Source: Boothiomyces macroporosus (Eukaryota > Chytridiomycota > Chytridiomycetes > Rhizophydiales > Terramycetaceae). Taken from it: a stretch of DNA of 64,000 nt. The notes under the pieces are model-generated. The model made no database searches. It was not told the DNA's origin and saw only the letters and a program-made list of their open reading frames with translations. Positions within the stretch are counted from its first letter, which is position 1; every line of letters starts with the position of its first letter. Where the stretch lies: the NCBI GenBank assembly GCA_027604185.1, contig JADGKB010000035.1:1-64000 (forward strand), in the 5' to 3' direction. A program made the translations under genes and the position numbers. Below, piece after piece: positions 41,524 to 51,963 of the stretch.

Positions 41524-44500
41524 ATGAAGTTCACATCGGAATCTGTAGGATACACTAGCAATGTATTCGCTGCAAAGAAAGATCAAATGGTCCAGGTATC
41601 TACCTACGTTGCTGAAAAGGGTTTCATCCCAAAGGAGCTCGTAGATAACGAAGTAACCTGGTTCTATGGGTGATTGATTTGCCTAACAATAGAAATTTGG
41701 GCATTGATGACATGTATTTCCAACAGGAATCTGTTGAAACCATTGGCCAGCATATCATGGCATTGTACGGCGCAAAGATTAACGCATACATTCGCAACGA
41801 AAAGTCTCTTGAAATCAATCTCGAAAGAGAGACTACAGATGGTGCCGTCTACATCCATACTTCACGCCCTGGTGTGACCAACACTAAAGGTCCTAAATAC
41901 GAAGAAAAGCAAGTCTACTTTTTAACCCTAGAATCGACGCCAAATATTTGGACGTTTCCTCATCCAAGACCTCCTCTTTCCGTTTGGAAAGTTACCGATC
42001 ATTTGGAACCGTTTCTTCCGTTCATTCAACTACTTTGAGATGCTATTTCATCCGCAAGTGTGAGTTCGCCAATCCATTCCCAACTGACGAACAATCCACT
42101 GACATTAAAGCCGTTTCCGATAAAAACTTTTTGGAAAAGGCTGCTGAAAACACTTTGGAAATCTACCAAAATGTCATGAAACAGGTCCTTGTTCGCACTG
42201 GTCCAGTTATTGAAATGTACGACGTCCATGGCTCCAGAGAAAAGCGTTTAGTTATCGGTTACAAGTAACTAGAATTAATCGTAGGCAGGGAACTACTTCC
42301 TCATTCTTCTCCGCCATGTCTGACTTGTACCACTTTTATGATTTGTACACTACTCGTAAATACGTTGAGCAATTTTCCAACGGCATCACCATCTGCAGTT
42401 TCTACTTGAATCAAGTGCCAGGCAGCAAAACAGCTCCAATCGAAAACTCAATCTATCAAATTATCAAGGAAGCCAGTTTAATCTACTGCTTGCCTACTAC
42501 TCCATTGCAAAACTTTTTCCAAACTGGAAAATTGAGTGGTAATTGACGGTTAATTTCAGTACAAGAAGTAATTTACGGCTACGTTGGGTGGATCTTTTCT
42601 CAACACTTTTTGAACCGTCTTGGAAGCGAATACACTTCCTTGACTTCAATCATTGATTTTACAAACAATGCCCATGTTGACGTGTTGTCTAAAATCAAGA
42701 AGCGTTTAAGAACTGATACTTTTACTCGTGAATACATTCTTGATGTAATCAAGCTCTACCCGGAATTGCTTAGCTTGTGCTACAACCACTTTGCATTAAC
42801 ACATCACATTTCAGTCAGCGATCAAAACTTGGCACCATCTCTTTCCGTTCAACGTTTGCAAACTACCCCAGTTTTGACTGAAGATGAAATTCGTGCTACT
42901 ATGAAGAAAACGGTTCAAAATAACCAAGAGCTTTTGGTACATATAGACTAACAACAGATTTGGGAATCATACCTTACCTTCAACAACCATGTCTTGAAGA
43001 CCAACTTTTACCAACCAACCAAAGTTGCATTGTCTTTCAGACTTGATCCAGCATTCATGCCTACTGTTGAATACCCGGCAACTCCTTTTGGTTTGTTCTT
43101 GGTTGTCGGCAGCGAATTCAGAGGTTTCCATTTGAGATTCAGAGATATTGCTCGTGGTGGTATCCGTATCGTCCGTTCAAGAAACAAGGAAGCCTACAGT
43201 ATCAATTTGCGTAGTTTGTTGGACGAAAACTATGGGCTTGCTGCTACCCAACAGAGAAAGAACAAGGATATTCCAGAAGGTGGATCTAAAGGAACTATCC
43301 TCTTGGACTTCCAAGCTCAAGACAAGGCCAGAGTTGCATTCGAGAAATATGTGGACGCTATTCTCGATCTTTTGATTACCGGAGAATCTCCAGGCATCAA
43401 GGAAAAGATTGTCGATTTGTACAACAAACCAGAAATTCTCTTCTTTGGGCCAGATGAAGGTACCGCTGATATGATGGACTGGGCCAGTCAACACGCTAGA
43501 GAAAGAGGTGCTTACTTCTGGAAAGCTTTCACTACTGGAAAGAGCCAATCTATCGGTGGAATTCCACACGACACCTACGGTATGACTACTCGCTCTGTTC
43601 ATCAATACAAACTTGGAATTTACAGAAAATTGCATTTGCAAGAAAGCAGCATTACCAAGTTCCAAACTGGTGGACCAGATGGTGATTTGGGTTCCAACGA
43701 AATCAAGATCTCCAAGGACAGATGTAAGGCAATTTTGGATGGATCTGGTGTATTATATGATCCAGAAGGTATCGACCGCGAAGAGCTTCTCAGACTAGCA
43801 AACAAGCGTCAAATGATTAGTGAATTCGACGTTTCCAAGCTTAGTCCTTTTGGTTTCAGAGTGTTGGTTGACCAAACCAATGTTAAACTTCCAGGTAATT
43901 CGAATTAATAGTAGACGGAACTGTCGTTGAAAATGGATTTAAATTCAGAAACGAATTCCACCTCAACCCATTATCTTCAGCGGATATCTTTGTCCCTTGC
44001 GGAGGTAGACCAGAAGCTGTTGATCTCAATAACTGGAAGGAACTGCTCCATCCTGACGGAACACCAAGATTCAAGTACATTGTGGAAGGTGCCAACTTGT
44101 TTATTACTCAAGAAGCTCGTCTTAGATTGGAAAAGGCTGGTGTTGTTTTGTTCAAGGATGCTTCTGCAAACAAGGGCGGTGTAACTTCATCTTCACTTGA
44201 AGTATTAGCTGCACTTTCATTCTCTGACGAAGAATTCTTTGAACATATGCAAGTCAGAAATGGAGTTGTCCCAGCATTCTACGCAGAATACGTCAAGCAA
44301 GTACAAAGCATTATTGAAAGAAATGCAGAATTGGAATTTGAAGCTTTATGGAGAGAATCAGCCCGCACACTAAAAGCAAATAGTATCTTGTCCGACGATT
44401 TATCATATGCAATTGTAAAGCTGAACGAAGAGTTGCGTACCACCAACCTGTGGGATAATGTTCCTCTTCGTCGTGTAGTATTAATGGAAGCATTCCCACC

Positions 44501-44675
44501 ATGTCTTTTAGAAAAAGTTGGATTGGATACACTCTTGAAGCGTGTCCCAGAAAACTATGTAAAGGCAATTTTCGGAAGTTACTTGGCATCAAGATTCGTC
44601 TACAAGTACGGAACAGAACCTAGCCAATTCGCATTCTTTGAATTCATGAATGTATACTTTTCCAAAATCAAATAA
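41524..44675 (+). CDS. GDH2: NAD-dependent glutamate dehydrogenase (large fungal type)
   Basis: Seven exons: 41524..41669, 41693..41908, 41932..42264, 42285..42538, 42560..42936, 42958..43894, 43915..44675; introns of 23, 23, 20, 21, 21 and 20 nt; 1007 residues. The second intron is a GC-AG intron with GCAAGT at 41909. Core motifs: FRGFHLRFRDIARGGIRIV, GGPDGDLGSNEI (nucleotide-binding), VEGANLFITQEARLRLEKAG and DASANKGGVTSSS. The enzyme deaminates glutamate to 2-oxoglutarate with NAD for catabolism. All junctions restore family sequence, e.g. WFYGNLGIDDMYF and LPDGTVVENGFKF. Confidence 0.95.
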
Positions 44676-44919
44676 ATCGTTTTGACTTTAGATCTTGTGT
44701 CTTGTCAGGAGTACAAATGAAGAGGCTGCAGACGCCACTCAGATATGAAGAGATTCTCTTTAGATATTTACAACACGATGTCTGTAATAATAATAATCTC
44801 GCTCATTAAAATCGCATAATCCAATGGTGGTGCGACAATGTTTTGTAGAGGATCTAACCAGGTCATTGTTTCTTCTCTTTGATTGGTCAAAAACACCACT
44901 CAAAAACTCTCTGAAAATT

Positions 44920-45357
44920 ATGGCTGAAAACAAAGTCAATATTTACGAGACATGTCCAGCAGACAAGGCAATAGTGAGAATACTACTCGTATCAGGACAG
45001 AAAACAGATTTTCAATTGTCACCTTCAGATACCGTGGAAACATTATGCAACACCGTTTATAATCAGTGGCCAACAGGTAAACAACCTATTAATGAGAATG
45101 GAAGAACGACACATCCATAGTCAGCCCAATATCTATGGACAAAATCAAAGTATTACATAGCGGAAAGTTTTTGGAAAAGAGCAGCACTTTAGAATGTAAA
45201 TCCCTTTTCATTTAGCAAATAAACTCACACAAGGCACCACCACAGTCGTTCATATTCTGGTAAAGAACGAAGGATCTGCTCCAGCTCCAGGTAACCGCTT
45301 TCTAATCGAGACGATAAAAAGGAGGAAAAAAAGTCGGCTTGTTGTACTATTTTATAG
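44920..45357 (+). CDS. UBL3: Membrane-anchored ubiquitin-fold protein (UBL3/MUB)
   Basis: Exons 44920..45076, 45097..45195, 45216..45290, 45311..45357; three introns of exactly 20 nt; 125 residues. The ubiquitin-like fold shows RILLVSGQKTDFQLSPSDTV, VYNQWP and IKVLHSGKFLEKSSTL. The last exon is only 47 nt and gives an end KKSACCTIL, equivalent to the CCVIL prenylation end of animal UBL3. Prenylated and palmitoylated UBL3 recruits E2 enzymes to membranes and sorts proteins to vesicles in other organisms. The perfectly restored C-terminal motif is strong evidence for the splicing model. Confidence 0.92.
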
Positions 45358-45377
45358 TCAAATACATGTTTTATTTT

Positions 45378-45530
45378 TTACTTTGGCAATTTTGGTGGTT
45401 CTTCCCCCAGTATTATTCGCTTGTACAGCATGTATGTCAAGTATATGGTAACTGGTGCAACTGCGATGATTGTCTGATGAGCTCTTACTTTATCTTTTCC
45501 AACCAAATTCAAAAACCACTTTCCAAGCAT
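45378..45530 (-). CDS. Small single-TM protein, 50 residues
   Basis: An ATG-initiated frame of 50 codons: a basic start (MLGKWFLNLVGKDKVRAHQ), one TM segment (TIIAVAPVTIYLTYML), a basic flank (YKRI) and a short tail (GEEPPKLPK). The stop is 20 bp from the stop of the convergent UBL3 gene, and the GRAM gene ends 20 bp upstream, so it fills an otherwise tightly packed slot. The shape is reminiscent of small F1Fo-ATP synthase stalk-membrane subunits (k type), but this is a guess. Confidence 0.45.
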   Translation of the reverse strand: MLGKWFLNLVGKDKVRAHQTIIAVAPVTIYLTYMLYKRIILGEEPPKLPK

Positions 45531-45550
45531 TTTTTTTTGAATTAAAAAAA

Positions 45551-46458
45551 TTAAAATTCTTCATTATTTAACACCAGGGAAAACGATCTGGCCAGCATTT
45601 GAAAGGTAAGGTAAGTAATGATAATGAACACTAGTAGGGTGATGGTATTATGGATTGCGATAGTTTCTCTTTGGACTGGGACCATTGGGGCTGTCGGCTC
45701 TTCGATCGAGTCTTCACTTGGCAGCTGCACCTTTTCAGAAACTTGATCGCGGGCTGGGCTACTATCAATTCCGCTTACCTTTCCTGATCCTTCCATAATT
45801 TGTAAATCATTTCAAAAACCAAGTCTCGTTTCAAAAATGAAGCAAAAAAGAACTAGAATCAAATCATACCTACTGAATTCTCTCTAGTTTTTATCCTGAT
45901 TGCGTTTTGAAACATTCCTGCTGTTGTTGATTTTTCAATATCAAGTATTTCTTCGTATGAAATTATCTGAGTAACGGACTTGCCAAATATATTTGCATTG
46001 AAGAATAAAGCCGAGGTAGTGAGATATAGTCTTCCTTGCCAGAGAATATCCCGTTCGAGCGCGCAAGAGTAATCTGAGTTATGTTTTAGTTACTTGATAA
46101 AACTGTGCAATTCGCATCAGGAAATATCTGATTAAACTTTTGAAACATTCTGGTTTTCCGAGTAGATGGAGTTCCTGGGACCTAGATTAGAATCCTTTAC
46201 TGATGGTGTTTCAATGTCATCCTCTGGTATAATCTGGGAAGGGCTGGACACTAGTTTACTACTATCCGCTATTTCGCTTTCATTAAATGTAATTTTGGAG
46301 GTTGATTTTGTAATGCTGATTCTACCATCCAAACTAGCCGGAGACTCGTCCAATTTGTTGGAAACTGTTGCTCTTCGAATTTTATTCAGTGTCTGCCTAA
46401 GCAAATTTGGACTCTTTGAAGAGCTGGCAGAGATGCTGCTAGATCTTTGCTTTTGCAT
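45551..46458 (-). CDS. GRAM-domain protein with C-terminal membrane anchor
   Basis: Five exons: 46458..46201, 46181..46094, 46073..45874, 45852..45779, 45758..45551; introns of 19, 20, 21 and 20 nt; 275 residues. After a Ser-rich start (QRSSSISASSSKSP), the GRAM domain runs FNQIFPDANCTVLSS, YSCALERDILWQGRLYL, ALFFNANIFG, SYEEILDIEK and FFFASFLKRDLVF. A TM segment (TITLLVFIIITYLTFQML) near the end anchors it. This matches GRAMD/Lam proteins of ER contact sites but without a StART-like domain. The ATG at 46458 is the first in frame; a more 5' exon is possible. Confidence 0.8.
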
Positions 46459-46578
46459 GTCATACAATGAAAAATTTACATAATAGGACTCGAAATTCAC
46501 TTTGCGATTCACCGCTACTAATGATCATATCGCTGTTGATTCATTCTCACAATATTCCAAAAATATCTGTTTATTTGC

Positions 46579-47424
46579 TCACCCTTTGCAGTATCGATGA
46601 ACATCCAAAAGTTCATACTTGAAGGCTTCTTCATCATTATCCCATCGAGATCGGCCAAAATCTATGAGAAAAGTCTTTCCCTCATCATCAACAGTTACAT
46701 TTGGTAATTTAATGCTTTCATGGAGGATTCGTTTGGCGTGCACTTTTTCCAATGTCTTGTACAATGAAGCTCGCTGGTCAACAGTTAGTCTTTGTCTGGC
46801 TTTTCCACAGATTGAAATAGCGATGTAGTATTTATCTTTGCCAATATAACCATGACCATAAAACTCTGGGATTTCTTTACCTTGCAAGTCTTTCAATTTC
46901 TCATACACAGCTACCTCATTCAACTGCCGAAAGATTAATCTGTGAGAGTAGCCAAGACTTATTACTTTTAGTGCAACCAGTTTCCCTTGATAAGTTGTCC
47001 GATACACAAGACATTGGCTACTTCCAACTAGACTATTCGAGTTCAATTCAATCTCCCCTTCATTTAGATTCACTGGCGGAATACTAGCCGGAAATTTAGT
47101 CTCTAAATCTTCAATTTTAAACTCTCGATTCCTGTATGTTTCCTCCAAACTTTCTGGCACCTTTAATGGTCGATTTTCAGAGAGAAACGTTGTACCGGGA
47201 ATATAGACAACCTTGAAGGGGATTTCCGTACTGCTAGGCGACTTGCTGTCTATCATATGATGCGGGTACAAAAAAGTCTCTTGATCTCCGTCCTTATGGT
47301 ACAAGAACGTACAGAGCGGATTTAAATAGGGAAAGTACTTTTTAACAAAGAGCGAGACCATAGTGGGTTCGATTGACTGCACCATAGGACCGATTTCGCC
47401 AAGCTTGACGTGTACAACCACCAT
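46579..47424 (-). CDS. Kinase-like protein 1 lacking the catalytic Asp
   Basis: A 281-residue protein. The first 110 residues form an unrecognised beta-rich domain shared with the gene at 48462. The kinase-like part has a VALK Lys, NEVAVYEKL (helix C Glu), a catalytic-loop equivalent LHESIKLPNVTV and an intact IDFGRSRW. The HRD Asp is replaced by Ser and the following Asn-preceding residues are LP, so it is probably catalytically dead or atypical. The frame ends HRYCKG; a 16-nt intron there (GTGAGCAAATAAACAG) could extend it by 15 residues, but I did not use it. ATG 29 bp after the dioxygenase stop. Confidence 0.6.
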   Translation of the reverse strand: MVVVHVKLGEIGPMVQSIEPTMVSLFVKKYFPYLNPLCTFLYHKDGDQETFLYPHHMIDSKSPSSTEIPFKVVYIPGTTFLSENRPLKVPESLEETYRNREFKIEDLETKFPASIPPVNLNEGEIELNSNSLVGSSQCLVYRTTYQGKLVALKVISLGYSHRLIFRQLNEVAVYEKLKDLQGKEIPEFYGHGYIGKDKYYIAISICGKARQRLTVDQRASLYKTLEKVHAKRILHESIKLPNVTVDDEGKTFLIDFGRSRWDNDEEAFKYELLDVHRYCKG

Positions 47425-47453
47425 CTAAAAAGTGAGAAATGGAAAAAATTTAT

Positions 47454-48265
47454 TCAAATTAGTCTGGCTTGGGATCTCCATAACAATCTCTTTCCTTGGA
47501 TTCCGCCCATTGCTTTATGCATGCACTGGGTATTATCCCAAACCAATATTTGATTTTCTGACCAGCAATGAGTATAGAACAAGTCCGGATCTGCGAATAG
47601 GTAATCAAACAACTCTTGATGTTTCCACTCTTTACCGCTTGTATCTTTGATAGCATCACTATAGTATGGTAGATATAGAGCCTTGAAACCTGCGTGTTGT
47701 TGAATTACTTGGTGTTGGACGCTAATTGGCAGCTCAAGTTGATTAACAATTGAATCTGGCACATTTCTAAAGTCTTCAATATTCTTCAAGTCTACTCGAG
47801 CTTTCACTCCTTCAAATTGCTCTTTAGTCGCTTTGTCGAGCTTTTCAAAAGCTCTACGGGTATTGATGAATCCAGTATTTCCACCTTTACTTGGAACAAT
47901 TTTTGAGTGCAACAGGTTTATAATCCTGTTTTCGCCCGGAAGCCAAAAATTACCATCATGATGCTAATATTAGAATCATTTACCCAATAATTACCGAAAG
48001 CATACTTCAAATCCACGCTGCCTTGTTGCTGGTTGAAATTGGCTACTCTAGCAAGCTCGGGAAACCCCGGAACTTTAGCTGGTACCAAAAGGTCTGGTAA
48101 ATTAATGGGCAAACCAAGTTTTGTAGTGAGCTCCAAAAACTCTTTTTCATCCAAATCAATGTTATTGAGTATTACGATTGGCTGCTCCATCAAGTGATTT
48201 TTGATTTCGGTTACAAATTCTTCAGAAATAGTTTTGTACTTGGAGTAGTCAATGGAAGGGAACAT
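47454..48265 (-). CDS. TfdA/TauD-type Fe(II)/2-oxoglutarate dioxygenase
   Basis: Exons 48265..47984 and 47963..47454; one 20-nt intron; 263 residues. Splicing restores the metal motif in context: GNYWHHDGNFWLPGENR (H-x-D). The distal His is in VWDNTQCMHKAMGG and the 2-oxoglutarate Arg follows in LLWRSQARL. Substrates in this family include taurine, sulfonates and carnitine precursors; the specificity is not clear. It sits between two paralogous kinase-like genes on the same strand, 29 bp from one. Confidence 0.85.
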
Positions 48266-48296
48266 GGAATCTGGGAAAACTGCATAAACATGAGAG

Positions 48297-48304
48297 TATT
48301 TATA
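48297..48304 (-). promoter_or_regulatory. TATA box of the TfdA-type dioxygenase gene
   Basis: TATAAATA on the minus strand, 39 bp upstream of the ATG at 48265. Confidence 0.6.
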
Positions 48305-48461
48305 GTGCTGCGGGCGCTGATTTTCCGCTACGGACGTGGCTTTTCAAGACGGAAATAGAAATGATTGGCTGAAAAGTGCGGCCTCATCAATCAGATATGC
48401 TAATTGATAGAGATAAGAAATATATACGCATATCTTTTATTAAATCCACTTGGCCACCATT

Positions 48462-49304
48462 CTAACGAGTTATTATGCTCAGCAGCATTTCTCTCTCCTC
48501 CTTCTTTTCTGATTCTGTTGGATTCCACTTTGCATGTCCAAAGTCTATAAAGTAGGGGTGGCCTTCTTTATCTATTGTAATATTATCTCTTTTTATGCTT
48601 CTATGAAGTAAACCTTTTGAGTGTATCAAATCCAGTGATTCAAGAAGTGATTTCTTTTGTGCCAAACTGAACGTTTTCCCTGGTGTACCACATGGTGAAA
48701 TTACTATGCAATAGATACCCACTTCAAAATAGCCGTGCGTAAAGAATTTTGGAATTAATTTCCCCTGAAATTCTTGTAGATATTCATACGCGGCCACTTC
48801 GTTTAGTAGTTCAAAGAAGAGTTTGGGATCTTTTATCGTATGCACAATCTTCATTGCTGCATTTTCATTCTCATATTTTGTCTGAATCACCGTGCTCTTT
48901 CCTTGACCTATTACCCCAAGCTCTTGAAAATCTTTTAGGTTGTATTTCTGCGGCTTATGCCTGAAGGGCAATTCTGTCGTTAAATAGACCAGCTTTAGCT
49001 CTGAAGTTGGAATGGAAACTACTTTTGATGATTTTGTCAAATAATTTCCATCAGCAAAGTATGCAACACGCAACGGATTTGTTAGACTTCCAGAAGGCAT
49101 ACTAGACAGTTTGTCATCCATAGAGTAAAAGGTTTCTTTTCCTTCATTTAGATAAAAGAGATGAGCTCTTGTGCAGTTCAGATATCGAAAAAATGCTTTG
49201 AATAGATGCTTGACAGTTTTGATATCACGTTCATTTAGATCGTGTTGCTGAATGGTAAGTGTGTAGAAATCCCCAAATTGGACATACCATCTTTCAGTTG
49301 ACAT
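48462..49304 (-). CDS. Kinase-like protein 2 lacking the catalytic Asp
   Basis: A 280-residue protein. The ATG at 49304 is chosen because upstream codons in frame have only a TTG. Residues 1-105 resemble the N-terminal domain of the gene at 46579 (both end in a VVxIP-type strand). Kinase-like motifs: GQGKSTVIQT, AAMKIV, NEVAAYEYL, LLHRSIKRDNITI and FIDFGHAKW. The HRD Asp is Ser here too, although the RDN that follows keeps the metal-binding Asn. The shared loss with its paralogue suggests that it happened in a common ancestor and was retained. Confidence 0.6.
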   Translation of the reverse strand: MSTERWYVQFGDFYTLTIQQHDLNERDIKTVKHLFKAFFRYLNCTRAHLFYLNEGKETFYSMDDKLSSMPSGSLTNPLRVAYFADGNYLTKSSKVVSIPTSELKLVYLTTELPFRHKPQKYNLKDFQELGVIGQGKSTVIQTKYENENAAMKIVHTIKDPKLFFELLNEVAAYEYLQEFQGKLIPKFFTHGYFEVGIYCIVISPCGTPGKTFSLAQKKSLLESLDLIHSKGLLHRSIKRDNITIDKEGHPYFIDFGHAKWNPTESEKKEEREMLLSIITR

Positions 49305-49553
49305 ATTGGAAAAATTATCATACGTAACCAGAAATACATCTATCGGGGATACAAAGGAAATTATGAACAGCCAGACTAACAATACATCTCAAGATTTCGA
49401 TAATCTCCCAATAATTATTTGCAAGTGATCGTCGCGATTGAACACCGGGCCATTACAAGTACACCATCGGGAACCATTACCCTTCAAAATCCTTGGATAT
49501 GCCTCATAAACCAGTTTCCTAAAATTGTAAAATAAAACAAATTTTATAAAAAT

Positions 49554-50052
49554 TCAAAGGAAAAGCATAGATAGTAACACAAGATATCCAGAAAAGTATT
49601 CAGATACAGCAGAGTTTGTTCCATCAAATACTGGGCCGCCACCTCCAGATCCAGTTACTCCGCCTGAAGATCCAGTAACAATAGTTCCGTTAGTTGTAAT
49701 GCTGGCTGTAGCGTCTCTGCCGTCTCCACTAGGCCCGCAAAACTGTCCTTGCAAGTTGGTAAAGTCAGCAAACTTTGGATCTGTGCTGCAAAAGTTGCTA
49801 TAGCTACAGTCAATATTAAAATTACCACAACACAATATTCTTAAAGTATGTACATAAACAATAAGATACGGTAACAGCCCCCGTGCAGGCGTGTATTGGA
49901 TCCAACTGATTCGACGGTAGAGGATTTCCTTTAGCGTTGACCACAGTGTTGTGGATGCAAGACGTGAACGGGGCAAGGACCGGTGAATCACAGGTGATGT
50001 TTGAGCTTTGTGCATACGCTAGTGCACTTAGTAATAGAACCAAAAGAGACAT
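49554..50052 (-). CDS. Secreted 8-Cys protein A with GPI-type end
   Basis: Exons 50052..49826 and 49804-adjacent 49803..49554 (22-nt intron 49804..49825); 158 residues. Signal peptide MSLLVLLLSALAYAQ, then eight cysteines in the order C-x9-C...HAC-x8-CLC-x8-C-x4-C...C, then a Gly/Ser/Thr linker and a hydrophobic end (SGYLVLLSMLFL) typical of a GPI signal. The CxC spacing recalls the fungal CFEM module, but the N-terminal spacing does not fit. The intron is needed to place the sixth to eighth Cys in frame. The ATG at 50052 replaces an upstream TTG. Confidence 0.72.
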
Positions 50053-50536
50053 TTTTTGCAAAAAGTAAAATCATGTCTTGGATGAAAAACACAGTCTCAC
50101 GTGATTGCATTAATAGCAAAAGGAACAATCAGGTAAACATAAACAAACAGTCATAAAGGCAATCCAGCCCTCAAATTATTCATCGCATAGCGACCATCAT
50201 GGTAAATTCGATTTTTTGTTTGCTCAATTCAGGAGGCTATGCGTTTCACAAGTCCCTATTAGGATGGTGGGTAAAAGAAAAATCAAAAAGGTGGAATCAA
50301 ACTCAAACTTGTTGTTAAAAACTGAGTTCCAGGGAGAATTACACCAAGTACAATCATTTTCGATAATCAACCAACTTTAAGTTAAGAGCTGCCATCTACA
50401 GATGGGTTATAATCCTTGAATGGATAAAATACTCCTGTTTGAGAGGCAGTTTCTACTCTGCGAGATAAATTATCTGGTATTGAATCGATCTATTTCAGTG
50501 GCGTTTTTCTAATTTTCACTTTCAAAAATCGAGAAA
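50053..50536. other. Intergenic divergent promoter region
   Basis: 484 bp between the 8-Cys gene A and the F-box/WD40 gene. No gene or clear motif seen. Confidence 0.5.
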
Positions 50537-51919
50537 ATGTATGAACAGACAGAGTTGCTGGTCCTCACATTTCTGTGGTTGGACTCCAAATCGCTCGTAA
50601 TTTCTTCGCAAGTGTGTAGACGATGGAATTCTATATTTAGACGATTTGAACAAATGTTTTGGAAGAAGCTGTGTATGAAAGAGTGTGGTTTAAATCAATT
50701 ACTTATGCATAACTCTTGGAAGGACTTGTACAGAACCCAGCGTGCATTTTTTACCATGGATTACAAGTTTGTTTCAAGCTCGGAAAGCTTCACCATTAGA
50801 GATTCTTTGGATACCTCGGTCCCGCAAACTCAAGGAACCCCACTGTTTGTATGGCCGTCAGAGCAAATGTTTTGGTATAAAGTAGCAATAGATGGAAACG
50901 TTATTTGCTGGATTGACATCACGACTTTTCCTATATTGAAAATTAATGTTGGATTCATTGATCAGTTGCCAAACGACCCCGAAATTGTAATTAGATGTGA
51001 AAGGGAGCTGGAAGGACACGAGCATTCTATTGGATTACTTCTTACAAATGGCCAGTCTCGCTTGCTTTCTTTTGACAATCAGTCAGATATATGTATTTGG
51101 GACTTGAAAACGTTTGAAAGATCAGGATATATTCAAGCTGCACCTCTGTTGCAAGAAATTGTGTCCATGAACGTTCAAGGTGAAAGATTGGTTGTTGGAG
51201 GGGAGAATGGCAGGATTGTAGTGTATGATATCAATACATGCAACAGTATATTCATGTTGCAGACCAAATATGAAGATTTTAAAGCTTTGAACGTCGGTAT
51301 ATGGAATGATCTTCTCGTATATGGTATGGGTAATGGCAAGTTTGTTTCGTATGATTTAAAAACCAAAACTGAAGGAATAGTACTTGATATTGCCGATGTA
51401 GAGGTTGATTCAGACCCAGAGCAAACACCAAGACAGCTTATTGAAGATGATGAGCTGCCTGAGGTGACTGAAGAAGAAGATGTTGATGACAATCATTTAC
51501 CAATGGATGTCCCGGGGATAACTCCAGAATTTTTGGCTCAAGTGCAGAATGTTCACGTTGGGTTTGTTCCCCGCACATTGGCACTGAATGGACATATTTT
51601 GATTACAAACTCTAAAGGCGGTAATAAGATTGTACTCTGGGATATCAACAATGGCAAATTCATTGCAGATTTATCCGAACACAAGTCAGCTGCGCAATAC
51701 AGCCTATCTATTCCTCCGAATCAAGATTTATCCTTGGCTGAGCTCTCTAGAGATGGCACTCTAATATACAGCACAGTCCAGGAAGAGGATTTTTTTAGTA
51801 GGTTGTTGGTTTGGGATTTCAAAACTGGTAAGAGGGAAGTTGGATGCTTCAAGATATATTTGGAATGTCTGGCCAGTGAATACAAGATTGAAACATGGCT
51901 TGCAGTTGCAAACAATTGA
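50537..51919 (+). CDS. F-box / WD40-like protein
   Basis: A 460-residue intronless protein. The first 45 residues are F-box-like (ELLVLTFLWLDSKSLVISSQ, then VCRRWNSIFRRFEQMFWKKL). The rest forms WD-like blades, seen in SFDNQSDICIWDLKTF, LVVGGENGRIVVYDINT, LVYGMGNGKFVSYDL and KIVLWDINNGKF, with an acidic insert (EDDELPEVTEEEDVDD). Likely SCF substrate receptor. It is flanked by two paralogous 8-Cys genes on the other strand. Confidence 0.75.
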   Translation: MYEQTELLVLTFLWLDSKSLVISSQVCRRWNSIFRRFEQMFWKKLCMKECGLNQLLMHNSWKDLYRTQRAFFTMDYKFVSSSESFTIRDSLDTSVPQTQGTPLFVWPSEQMFWYKVAIDGNVICWIDITTFPILKINVGFIDQLPNDPEIVIRCERELEGHEHSIGLLLTNGQSRLLSFDNQSDICIWDLKTFERSGYIQAAPLLQEIVSMNVQGERLVVGGENGRIVVYDINTCNSIFMLQTKYEDFKALNVGIWNDLLVYGMGNGKFVSYDLKTKTEGIVLDIADVEVDSDPEQTPRQLIEDDELPEVTEEEDVDDNHLPMDVPGITPEFLAQVQNVHVGFVPRTLALNGHILITNSKGGNKIVLWDINNGKFIADLSEHKSAAQYSLSIPPNQDLSLAELSRDGTLIYSTVQEEDFFSRLLVWDFKTGKREVGCFKIYLECLASEYKIETWLAVANN

Positions 51920-51963
51920 AATGTATTTAATATATAATGAAAAATTCATTTGTTCAAACATGT

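Noticed and set aside
45551..45796. Separate 81-residue tail-anchored protein
   Set aside because: This frame is the last exon plus intron of the GRAM-domain gene; splicing of four short introns joins it to the GRAM domain.
46132..46512. Stand-alone Ser-rich protein
   Set aside because: It is the first exon of the GRAM gene read through a 19-nt intron (46182..46200).
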